13,477 bases of DNA from Candidatus Omnitrophota bacterium (GTDB taxonomy: Bacteria > Omnitrophota > Omnitrophia > Omnitrophales > JACROU01): assembly GCA_016206875.1 (NCBI GenBank), contig JACQQR010000060.1, positions 1-13,477 of the forward strand, read 5' to 3'. The notes under the pieces were generated by a model. The model was not told the DNA's origin. It saw only the letters and a program-made list of their open reading frames with translations, and made no database searches. The first letter of the stretch is position 1, and the number at the start of each line of letters is the position of its first letter. Shown here in pieces: positions 5,902 to 12,212 of the stretch. Made by a program: the position numbers and the translations under genes.

Positions 5902-7565
5902 ATATCCTTTATTTCCAGCTCAAAGATTTGATGCCCTTCCCAAAGCTTTAATGTGGGGAAATAGAGGATATCGTACTGTCCGCGGGCGCATCTTGAGGTT
6001 CCGTCCGGCGGTTTCCATACTGCTTCTACATGCTGGCCTTCGCGGCTCACAAAAAATCTTTGCTCGTTGGCGGCAAACCAGCGCGAGGGCACCGGCCTAA
6101 GCTCCACATTGCGAGTGAGAAACACCGGCTTCGGATTGCCCAAACCAAAAGGCTCAAGCAGCGCAATTTGTTTGAGTTGTTCCACGGTGATCTCATTTAA
6201 ATTAATTTCTGCGTCTACTTCAAAAATTTTAGACAAATATTCCGGAAGCACCCATTCTCTGGCGAACTCGTTAATCAGCCGGCGAAATTCCGGCAGCTTT
6301 TTTTCTTCCACAGAAAGCCCCACGGCTTGCTCATGGCCTCCAAACTGCACGAGCGGCGCGCTTGCGCGCTTCAACAGTTCATACAAATTCACGCGCCTCA
6401 CGGAACGGCCTGAGCCTTTGCCCATTCCTTCTCCATTAATGCTAATGACAAGCGCGGGACGGTGAAACCGCTCTACCAAACGGGCTGCGACAATGCCGAT
6501 CACTCCGGGATGCCAAGCAGCATCCCAAACCACAAGAACACGATTCTCGTTAAAATTAATTTCACGCTCCACTTTTCTCAGAGCGTCTTGAAGCGTGTTT
6601 CGTTCCAAATCGCGCCGTTTTTTATTTTGTTTTTCCAGTTCATGCGCATATTTTGCGGCCGCGAGCGGGTCTTCGGATAAAAGCAGCTGGAGGGATGTTT
6701 CTGCCGACTCCATGCGTCCGGAAGCATTAATGCGCGGCCCGAAGACAAAACCTAAGTGTCCCACATTGAACCGGCGCGTTTTTAATTTTGCCGACTCGGC
6801 CATCATGCGAATCGCAAGCCGCAAGTTTCCTGACATAGAGCGCAATCCTTGTTTGACGATCATCCGGTTTTCACCGAACAAAGGAACCATATCGCCTACT
6901 GTGCCTAAAGAAGCAATATCCAAAAGTTCCAGCGCATGCCTTCCAATCAACGCCTGAGCCAGCTTAAACGCCAACCCGGCGGCGCAATACATCTTGAAAG
7001 GAGACGGACAATCCGGACGGTGGGGATTGACTATTGCATACGCTTCGGGCAAACACCCGTCTTTGATTTGATGATGATCAAAAATCAGACAATCGATTCC
7101 CGCAAACTGCGCCGCCTTCACCTCTTCTATAGATCCGGTGCCGCAGTCGAGCGTAATGAGAACTTTGGCGCCCTCTCCTTTAGCGAATCGAACACCGTCT
7201 TGCGTAAAGCCGTATCCATTCAGCACGCGATGCGGAACAAACGCTTTCCAACGCGCTCCCATCGAAGATAAGGTGCGCCCTACAATAGCACTGGCGGTGA
7301 CCCCGTCCACATCGTAATCGCCGTGAACAATGATGGGTTCGCTCTTATCAATGGCTTCGAGAATACGGCGCACGGCCGTTTCCATTCCGGCGAGAAGATA
7401 CGGGTCTTGAAAATTTTCCGCGGAGCCGGACAAAAAAGCGCGCGCCTCTTCCACAGTGCGGATTTTTCTATTCGCAAGCAGCCTGGCGGTAAGCGGCGTA
7501 ACATTCAGCTCTGCGGCAAGGTGGGGAATCGAATCGGCGGTTTTGAGAGACCATTCAGTGAGCAT
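5889..7565 (-). CDS. recJ: Single-stranded-DNA-specific exonuclease RecJ
   Basis: A cytoplasmic 5'-3' exonuclease on single-stranded DNA, used in RecF-pathway recombination and mismatch repair. At 558 aa it is near the usual length. DHH-phosphoesterase motifs are complete: HGDYDVDGVTA (D83, D85, D87), TLDCG (D140), the namesake FDHHQ (D163, H164, H165) and GTVGDMVPL (D225). GPRINASGRM (276-285) and WHPGVIGIVAARL (351-363) follow. The DHHA1 domain carries GSGRSVRRVNL (384-394) and FGGHEQAVG (408-416), and a C-terminal OB-fold occupies roughly 440-556. All metal-binding residues are intact, so it should be active. The ATG at 7563-7565 gives the family's N-terminus, but no ribosome site is visible; the leader consists of a dispersed repeat. 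The stop codon is inside another repeat. recJ downstream of secDF is a familiar gene order. Confidence 0.97.
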   Translation of the reverse strand: MLTEWSLKTADSIPHLAAELNVTPLTARLLANRKIRTVEEARAFLSGSAENFQDPYLLAGMETAVRRILEAIDKSEPIIVHGDYDVDGVTASAIVGRTLSSMGARWKAFVPHRVLNGYGFTQDGVRFAKGEGAKVLITLDCGTGSIEEVKAAQFAGIDCLIFDHHQIKDGCLPEAYAIVNPHRPDCPSPFKMYCAAGLAFKLAQALIGRHALELLDIASLGTVGDMVPLFGENRMIVKQGLRSMSGNLRLAIRMMAESAKLKTRRFNVGHLGFVFGPRINASGRMESAETSLQLLLSEDPLAAAKYAHELEKQNKKRRDLERNTLQDALRKVEREINFNENRVLVVWDAAWHPGVIGIVAARLVERFHRPALVISINGEGMGKGSGRSVRRVNLYELLKRASAPLVQFGGHEQAVGLSVEEKKLPEFRRLINEFAREWVLPEYLSKIFEVDAEINLNEITVEQLKQIALLEPFGLGNPKPVFLTRNVELRPVPSRWFAANEQRFFVSREGQHVEAVWKPPDGTSRCARGQYDILYFPTLKLWEGHQIFELEIKDIKKK

Positions 7566-7574
7566 AGTTTTAAG

Positions 7575-7620
7575 TTGTCATTCTGAGCACCCGGAGGGGA
7601 CGAAGAGTGACAAGGTGCTC
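7575..7620. repeat. Dispersed-type repeat beginning TGTCATTCTGAGC
   Basis: The stretch begins tgtcattctgagc, contains cggagggg and cgaagag, and resembles the widespread bacterial repeat that reads TCATTCTGAGC...GAAGAATC. Internal inverted repeats are present: ttgtca (7575-7580) with tgacaa (7608-7613), and gagcacc (7585-7591) with ggtgctc (7614-7620). It occupies the leader of recJ, ending about 10 bases before the start codon. Only one copy is in this window, so dispersal is inferred from recalled resemblance. Confidence 0.5.
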
Positions 7621-7658
7621 ATTTCGTTAATTTGTAAGAGTTTGGCCCGCTCGAGTTT

Positions 7659-7696
7659 CGCGGCCCCTCTCCCTCGCCAGAGGGAGAGGGGCCGCG
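7659..7696. repeat. GC-rich hairpin repeat (CCCTCTCCCTC type), copy 2
   Basis: A perfect 17-bp inverted repeat (7659-7675 with 7680-7696) has the loop gcca. Its inner 12 bp are the same as the arms of the hairpin at 140-167, including the cccctctccctc arm. It lies in the 174-bp gap between the secDF stop and the recJ start. It is very stable but lacks a following T-run, so it would act more as an RNA 3'-end protector or a mobile repeat than as a standard terminator. Confidence 0.8.
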
Positions 7697-7739
7697 TAGA
7701 GGAGACAATAGCCTTTGCTCACTCGAGAACGCTCAATAA

Positions 7740-9944
7740 TTACCTTAATTTTTGCAAATCAACAAGCACGGGTGTTGCGATAAAAATTGTGGAATAGGTA
7801 CCTGAGATCATACCCACAAGCATAGCAAAAGCAAAGTCATTAATGACTTCCCCGCCAAAAATAAAAAGCGCAATCACCACCAACAGTGTCACTCCCGAAG
7901 TCAAAATGGTGCGGGAAAGCGTTTGGTTCAAGCTCAAATTCACTTGATCAATAAACGGCAGCTTACGCATGCTTTTCAGATTTTCACGGATGCGGTCATA
8001 AATAACGATGGTGTCATTAATGGAGTACCCGATAATGGTCAAGAGAGCCGCAATGAATGTAAGATTCATTTCGCGGCCGGAAATGGCGTACATGCCCACA
8101 GTCACCGCCGCGTCGTGGAACAAAGCCAACACGGCACAAAGCCCGTAATTGAACTTGAACCGGAACCCAACATAAATGCACAGGGCTATGAGCGCCCAAA
8201 TGCTGGCCCAAAATGCCTTTTTTCTTAAGTCAGAGCCTACAGAAGGGCCTACGGTTTCCACACGCAGCGTTTCAAAGCTTTCGGCCCCCACTAAACTGGT
8301 GAGCACATTTTCTATGGAATCAGTGGCAATTTCCGGCGTGCGAATAATAATTTCATGAAGGCCCGGGTCGCCAAAGTTCTGAAGCTGGGCACCGGTGACT
8401 CCGCCCGAGGACATGGCATTTCGCACTGTACCCAAATCCACCGCCTCCTTAAATTTCACTTGCACCAGCGTTCCGCCGGCGAAATCTACGCCGAAATTAT
8501 CGGCGCCGCGCAGATAAAACACCAGCAGCCCGCCAACTATTAACAGCGTTGAACCTGCGTAGGCCCAATAGCGCCATTTCATGTAATTGAAATTGGGCAC
8601 GCCGATTAATTGAAGCATTTTGATGGTGATTTCTTTTTTGCGCGTAATCCAATCATAAATCACACGTGTCACGAAAAGCGCGGTGAACATGCTGGAGATA
8701 ATGCCCAAGCTTAAGGTGATGGCAAAACCACGTATCGGTCCGGTGCCGAATTTGAAGAGCAGTACGGCCGTAATTAATGTAGTGAGATTGGAATCGAAAA
8801 TGGCTGAGAAAGCCTTGTGATACCCTGCCGCAACCACGGCGCGGCTTTTTTTGCCCAGCGCCAGCTCCTCACGCATGCGCTCAAAAATCAGCACGTTGGC
8901 GTCCACAGCCATACCGAGTGATAAAATCAAACCGGCAATGCCGGGAAGCGTCAGTGAGGCATTGAAAAGCGACAAACCCGTTAAAATGAACAGCAAGTTG
9001 AGCACCAAAGCAAAATTGGCAATCAAACCATTGGCCAGGTAGTACACTGCCATAGCTATGAACACCAAAATCAAGCCCACCACACAGGCGCGGACTCCGT
9101 CGTCTACCGAATCTTTTCCGAGCGTCGGCCCCACTGTTCTTTCTTCTTCTACATTGACAGGAGCCGGAAGGGCGCCGGCGCGCAGCACCAAAGCCAAATC
9201 ACTGGCGTCCTGGTAGGAGAATTGACCTTGAATAATGGCTTGTCCGTTGGGAATGCGCTCGCGCACTTGAGGCGCAGAGCGAAGCGTGCCGTCCAAAAGA
9301 ATCGCAATTCGCCGGGAAATTCCATCCAAACGGAAATCGTTTACGGCTTGAGAGGTCACCTGGTCAAAAATGCGGGCGCCTTCTTCATTAAATTCCAGCG
9401 TGACTATAGGCTGGCCGAAACTGCCCTGATCAAAAGAAACGCCGGCATTGACCAGCTTGTCACCGGAAAGCACCGCCTGGCCTTCCAAAAGCAGCTTTTC
9501 ATCGGGGCGGCCTTCTTCCTTTAGTTCCTTGAGCTCATAACCTTCCGGAACTGTTCCCGCAAGGGCCTGGTCGAGCAATTTTTGGTCTTCCACAACACGC
9601 CTAAATTCCAGGTGCGCGGTGCGCCCCAAAATTTCCAACGCACGTTTGCGGTCGGTAACGCCCGGAAGTTGAATCACAATGTGATCGGAACCCTGCTTGG
9701 AAATTTGCGGCTCTTTGACGCCGAATTCATCGATGCGATTGCGGATAATTTCCACAGCGCGGTCCGTGGCGTCAGCGCGCAAAGATTCGGGCACTTTGGC
9801 CAAATCCACTTTCATGACGATATGCATGCCGCCTTGAAGGTCAAGGCCTAGTGTGATTTGTTTTTCAGGCGGATAAATTTTCCAAAGAGAGAATGCAACG
9901 AGCGCAACAATTAAAAGCACTTTCCATTTAAAATACTTGTTCAT
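7740..9944 (-). CDS. secDF: Fused protein-export membrane protein SecDF
   Basis: SecD and SecF in a single 734-aa chain with about twelve membrane segments. It uses the proton-motive force to help pull secreted proteins out of the SecYEG channel. The SecD half (1 to about 440) has an N-terminal membrane helix (8-22), LGLDLQGGMH (32-41), the periplasmic P1 region including AHLEFRRV and IAILLDGTLRSAPQV, then LRAGALPAPV (254-263) and the conserved GMAVDANVLIFERMREEL (344-361). The SecF half (about 450-734) shows NFGVDFAGGTLVQV (483-496), VGPSVGSDLRKKA (565-577) and GYSINDTIVIYDRIREN (639-655). Proton-path aspartates in both halves are present. The ATG at 9942-9944 has GAGG close upstream. yajC lies directly upstream, as in many genomes. 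Fusion is known in Bacillus and several other phyla; most Proteobacteria keep the two separate. Confidence 0.97.
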   Translation of the reverse strand: MNKYFKWKVLLIVALVAFSLWKIYPPEKQITLGLDLQGGMHIVMKVDLAKVPESLRADATDRAVEIIRNRIDEFGVKEPQISKQGSDHIVIQLPGVTDRKRALEILGRTAHLEFRRVVEDQKLLDQALAGTVPEGYELKELKEEGRPDEKLLLEGQAVLSGDKLVNAGVSFDQGSFGQPIVTLEFNEEGARIFDQVTSQAVNDFRLDGISRRIAILLDGTLRSAPQVRERIPNGQAIIQGQFSYQDASDLALVLRAGALPAPVNVEEERTVGPTLGKDSVDDGVRACVVGLILVFIAMAVYYLANGLIANFALVLNLLFILTGLSLFNASLTLPGIAGLILSLGMAVDANVLIFERMREELALGKKSRAVVAAGYHKAFSAIFDSNLTTLITAVLLFKFGTGPIRGFAITLSLGIISSMFTALFVTRVIYDWITRKKEITIKMLQLIGVPNFNYMKWRYWAYAGSTLLIVGGLLVFYLRGADNFGVDFAGGTLVQVKFKEAVDLGTVRNAMSSGGVTGAQLQNFGDPGLHEIIIRTPEIATDSIENVLTSLVGAESFETLRVETVGPSVGSDLRKKAFWASIWALIALCIYVGFRFKFNYGLCAVLALFHDAAVTVGMYAISGREMNLTFIAALLTIIGYSINDTIVIYDRIRENLKSMRKLPFIDQVNLSLNQTLSRTILTSGVTLLVVIALFIFGGEVINDFAFAMLVGMISGTYSTIFIATPVLVDLQKLR

Positions 9945-9979
9945 ATCCTCGGGTTCCTTTTTATTTCACGCTCACTTCA

Positions 9980-10013
9980 AAAAGTGACAGTCACTAAAGT
10001 GACAGTCACTTTT
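9980..10013. repeat. Double-palindrome dispersed repeat, copy 2 (just after yajC)
   Basis: The agtgacagtcact palindrome again occurs twice with aa between (9983-9995, 9998-10010). The extended inverted repeat has 16-bp arms, 9980-9995 and 9998-10013, with one internal A/A mismatch. The 28-bp core is identical to that at 5863-5890, 4,120 bp away. It begins four bases past the yajC stop codon and is bordered by A-run and T-run flanks, so in the minus direction it looks like an intrinsic terminator or attenuator between yajC and secDF. Confidence 0.85.
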
Positions 10014-10017
10014 CCCC

Positions 10018-10347
10018 TTATTCCTTCGCTTTCACCAACGTGGCAATAGCTGATTTTTCAAACTCCAGCTTCACTTCGTCTTCACCTACTTTCAGCACCA
10101 CTTTATCTTCCGCCACGCCCCACACTGTGCCCATTAAGCCTCCGGAAGTGACGACGCGATCGCCTTTTTTGAGGGTTTTGAGCATATTCTGATGCGCTTT
10201 TTGGCGTTTTTGTTGGGGGCGGATGAGAAGAAAATAAAAAATCACGAACATGAGAACAAGTGGCATAAAAGAAACCAGCATATTTCCGCCGCCTTGCGAA
10301 GCAGCCGGCGCGGCTTGAGCCGGTATAAAATTAGAAAACAAATTCAT
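10018..10347 (-). CDS. yajC: Sec translocon accessory subunit YajC
   Basis: A small inner-membrane protein of 109 aa that associates with SecDF and SecYEG. A short Ala/Gly-rich N-terminus leads to one membrane helix (about 24-42, SFMPLVLMFVIFYFLLIRP). The family signature RPQQKRQKAHQNML follows (43-56), then a small cytoplasmic beta domain with KKGDRVVTSGGLMGTV (60-75). The ATG at 10345-10347 has AAAGGA eight bases upstream; the longer in-frame form lacks a ribosome site and would run into the upstream repeat. It sits between tgt and secDF, the order found in many bacteria, although a hairpin repeat lies on each side of it. Confidence 0.96.
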   Translation of the reverse strand: MNLFSNFIPAQAAPAASQGGGNMLVSFMPLVLMFVIFYFLLIRPQQKRQKAHQNMLKTLKKGDRVVTSGGLMGTVWGVAEDKVVLKVGEDEVKLEFEKSAIATLVKAKE

Positions 10348-10370
10348 AATTGATTCCTTTCTCAATAAGA

Positions 10371-10451
10371 GCACTGGAACACCAGAGCGCCAGTGCACCA
10401 GTAAAGGTAAAAGGTTTTTTCTGGTGCCCGGTGATTGGTGTTCTGGTGCAC
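10371..10451. repeat. Imperfect hairpin built of CACCAG/CTGGTG octamers
   Basis: The left arm (10371-10402) is a run of degenerate 8-base units: gcactgga, acaccaga, gcgccagt, gcaccagt. The right arm (10421-10451) carries related units in the opposite sense (ctggtgcc, cggtgatt, ggtgttct, ggtgcac). The inner 7 bp (10395-10401 with 10421-10427) and aacacca/tggtgtt (10378-10384 with 10436-10442) pair exactly. The 18-base loop contains a T6 run. It fills most of the 132-bp gap between tgt and yajC. I do not recognise it as a named element; it has the look of a small dispersed hairpin repeat. Confidence 0.6.
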
Positions 10452-10479
10452 ATGTTGCTACACATCGACCAGCTGAAGT

Positions 10480-11604
10480 CTATCTTGAGCCGGCATTATA
10501 CTCGATTTCGAATTGTTTCCTAAAGGAAAGAAACTCTCCTTTTTGGATCGCAGAGCGGATTTGTTTCATCAGAGAAATAAAAAAATACACATTGTGATAC
10601 GACAATAAATGATGGCCCAAAATTTCATTGGCATTCAGAAGATGACGGATATACCCGCGGTCAAAATTTTGACACGTATAGCAGTCACATTTCACATCCA
10701 CAGGCCCTTTGGCCTCGGTATAAATAGCATTGCGCACCACCAGCATGCCCTGATGAGTAAACGCCGTGCCGTTGCGGCCGTAACGTGTGGGAGTAACACA
10801 GTCAAACATATCAATTCCGGCCGAGACCGCTTCAAGGAAATCAAGCGGCGTGCCAATGCCCATCAAATAGCGCGGCGCGTTTTCCGGCACCAGAGGCGTA
10901 ATCGCTTGGAGCACTTCATTCATATGCTCTTTGGGCTCGCCCACACTGAGCCCGCCCAGCGCGTAACCCGGAAAACCAATTTCCACAGTGCGCGCGAGCG
11001 ACTCTTTACGCAGAGCGAAGTCGCATCCGCCCTGCACAATGCCGAATAGCGCCTGATTTTCTTTTTTATGCGCGCGTTTGGCTCGAGCCGACCACAATAG
11101 CGTGCGTTCCATGGCCCTTCGAAGAACGGAAGCGTCTGCCGGGTAGGCCGAGCATTCGTCAAACACCATAGCAATGTCACTTCCCAAATCTTCCTGAATT
11201 TTTACCACAGACTCGGGAGTAAGAAAATGTTCTTTGCCGTCAAAATGAGAGCTAAACGTAGCGCCTTCGTCAGTGATTGTGCGCAACTTCGCCAGCGAAA
11301 ACACTTGAAAGCCGCCCGAATCGGTGAGAATGGGTCCGTCCCAGCCCATAAATTTATGAAGACCGCCCAGCGACCGAATCACTTCCACGCCCGGACGGAT
11401 ATAAAGATGATACGCATTGGAAAGAATCATCTCGGCGCCCGCTTCCTTTAAGTCGCGCGGCGTAAGCGTCTTGACCGTCCCCTGTGTGCCCACCGGCATA
11501 AAACTAGGGGTATCCATCACCCCGTGCGGTGTGGTGATTTGCGTGACGCGGGCGTGGGAATTAGTATCGCGGCAGAGCAATGTTAGAGATAAGGCGCTTG
11601 ACAT
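10480..11604 (-). CDS. tgt: tRNA-guanine transglycosylase (queuine tRNA-ribosyltransferase)
   Basis: Exchanges guanine 34 for preQ1 in the anticodon of tRNA-Asp, -Asn, -His and -Tyr, the step before QueA. From this start it is 374 aa, the usual length. Numbered from the upstream ATG at 11619, it shows TPSFMPVGTQGTVK (37-50), TDSGGFQVFS (99-108, catalytic D100), GIVQGG (193-198), GGLSVGE (222-228) and IDMFDCVTPTRYGRNG (269-284). Nucleophile D273 is inferred from its 38-residue distance to the zinc site, as in E. coli. The zinc ligands C311, C313, C316 and H342 are all present. The ATG at 11602-11604 fits the family N-terminus best; the one at 11617-11619 adds five residues. Neither has a ribosome site. 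The start region is shared with the promoter of the divergent vapB gene. Confidence 0.97.
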   Translation of the reverse strand: MSSALSLTLLCRDTNSHARVTQITTPHGVMDTPSFMPVGTQGTVKTLTPRDLKEAGAEMILSNAYHLYIRPGVEVIRSLGGLHKFMGWDGPILTDSGGFQVFSLAKLRTITDEGATFSSHFDGKEHFLTPESVVKIQEDLGSDIAMVFDECSAYPADASVLRRAMERTLLWSARAKRAHKKENQALFGIVQGGCDFALRKESLARTVEIGFPGYALGGLSVGEPKEHMNEVLQAITPLVPENAPRYLMGIGTPLDFLEAVSAGIDMFDCVTPTRYGRNGTAFTHQGMLVVRNAIYTEAKGPVDVKCDCYTCQNFDRGYIRHLLNANEILGHHLLSYHNVYFFISLMKQIRSAIQKGEFLSFRKQFEIEYNAGSR

Positions 11605-11626
11605 AGATGTATCAATCATACATACT
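11598..11626 (+). promoter_or_regulatory. Promoter of vapBC, probably giving a leaderless transcript
   Basis: A perfect -35 TTGACA (11598-11603) is followed after exactly 17 bp by CATACT (11621-11626), which matches four of six -10 positions including the critical A and final T. Initiation about 7 bases downstream falls at 11633-11634, which is the A of the vapB start codon. No Shine-Dalgarno sequence precedes that ATG, consistent with a leaderless mRNA. The -35 box overlaps the second and third codons of tgt on the other strand. Confidence 0.6.
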
Positions 11627-11636
11627 TATGTGTATG
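11617..11636. promoter_or_regulatory. Operator-like inverted repeat over the vapB -10 and start
   Basis: Arms CATACATA (11617-11624) and TGTGTATG (11629-11636) form an inverted repeat matching at 7 of 8 positions around a four-base centre. It covers the -10 box and the vapB ATG. VapB-type antitoxins generally repress their own operon, alone or with the toxin, by binding such palindromes. A bound complex here would also sit on the tgt start region. Confidence 0.5.
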
Positions 11637-11825
11637 AAAACCACTCTGAATATCGACAATAAGTTATTAGGTGAAGCTTCTGAGCTGACCGGAATCCAGG
11701 AAAAAACAACGCTCGTTAAAATGGGGCTTGAAGCACTGGTTGCCCAGGAAAGCGCCAAACGTTTGGCTAAGCTGGGCGGAACTGAAAAAAATCTTTATGG
11801 AATCCCCAGGCGTAGGGCAGCATAA
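11634..11825 (+). CDS. vapB: VapB-family antitoxin
   Basis: A 63-aa antitoxin that should neutralise the adjacent PIN-domain toxin and repress the shared promoter. The N-terminus KTTLNIDNKLLGEASELTG, followed by IQEKTTLVKMGLEALVAQES, matches the VapB pattern of a short DNA-binding beta strand and two helices (ribbon-helix-helix dimer). The C-terminal LAKLGGTEKNLYGIPRRRAA would be the toxin-binding tail; it keeps the conserved L-G-G and the Arg-rich end. The ATG at 11634-11636 fits the family; an in-frame ATG at 11607 adds nine residues lying upstream of the predicted transcription start. It overlaps vapC by 29 bp, suggesting translational coupling. With vapC it forms the only plus-strand unit in the window. 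Confidence 0.88.
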   Translation: MKTTLNIDNKLLGEASELTGIQEKTTLVKMGLEALVAQESAKRLAKLGGTEKNLYGIPRRRAA

Positions 11826-12189
11826 ACAAGCTAGAGTTCTTGTAGACACTTCTATCTGGATTTCTCATTTCGGGCAAGAAAATTCTCAGTTAATTGATTT
11901 ACTGAGCAATTCGCAAGTCCTCTGTCATGACTTTGTCCTTGGCGAATTGGCCCTAGGCCATTTTCAAAATAAAAAAATACTCCCCTTACTTCAAACTCTT
12001 CCTAAAGCCCCTCTTGTAAAACAAGATGAAATTTTATACTTCATTCAAAAGCATGAGCTGACCGGATCCGGAATCGGATTCGTCGACGTTCATTTGCTTG
12101 CTTCGTCACAACTGTACAGCTGCTTATTGTGGACACAAGACTCGAAACTCCGGCAAACGGCATCGAAACTTCATTCGGCTTATTCTTAA
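11797..12189 (+). CDS. vapC: VapC-family PIN-domain ribonuclease toxin
   Basis: A 130-aa PIN-domain RNase; characterised VapC toxins cut tRNAs in the anticodon region or the 23S sarcin-ricin loop, stopping translation. All four acidic residues of the active site can be seen: D17 (VLVDTSIWISHF), E50 (FVLGELALGHF), D97 (GSGIGFVDVHLLAS) and D115 (LLWTQDSKL). The GELALG and VDxHLLAS motifs are typical of one large VapC subfamily. Length is normal and there is no frameshift, so it should be functional. The ATG at 11797 is the only plausible start. It gives about 12 extra residues before the usual VLVDTS opening and overlaps the end of vapB in another frame. The gene ends 23 bp from the end of the convergent queA with no obvious terminator between. 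Its target cannot be read from sequence. Confidence 0.92.
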   Translation: MESPGVGQHKQARVLVDTSIWISHFGQENSQLIDLLSNSQVLCHDFVLGELALGHFQNKKILPLLQTLPKAPLVKQDEILYFIQKHELTGSGIGFVDVHLLASSQLYSCLLWTQDSKLRQTASKLHSAYS

Positions 12190-12212
12190 ATAACCAAAAA
12201 GGGATAGGCCCT

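Noticed and set aside
6067..6465. Plus-strand open frame of 132 codons opposite recJ
   Set aside because: Antisense to the RecJ DHHA1 and OB-fold regions, with no independent signals of coding.
5863..10010. Two identical 28-bp repeats as a possible CRISPR remnant
   Set aside because: The copies are 4.1 kb apart with genes between, each is itself a tandem palindrome, and there are no regularly spaced repeats or cas genes.
10609..11049. Plus-strand open frame of 146 codons opposite tgt
   Set aside because: It lies wholly within the strongly conserved tgt gene, has no ribosome site or recognisable domain, and is a shadow frame.
12190..12212. AGGG...CCCT as a shared terminator between convergent vapC and queA
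   Set aside because: Four-base arms only, without a convincing T-run in either direction.
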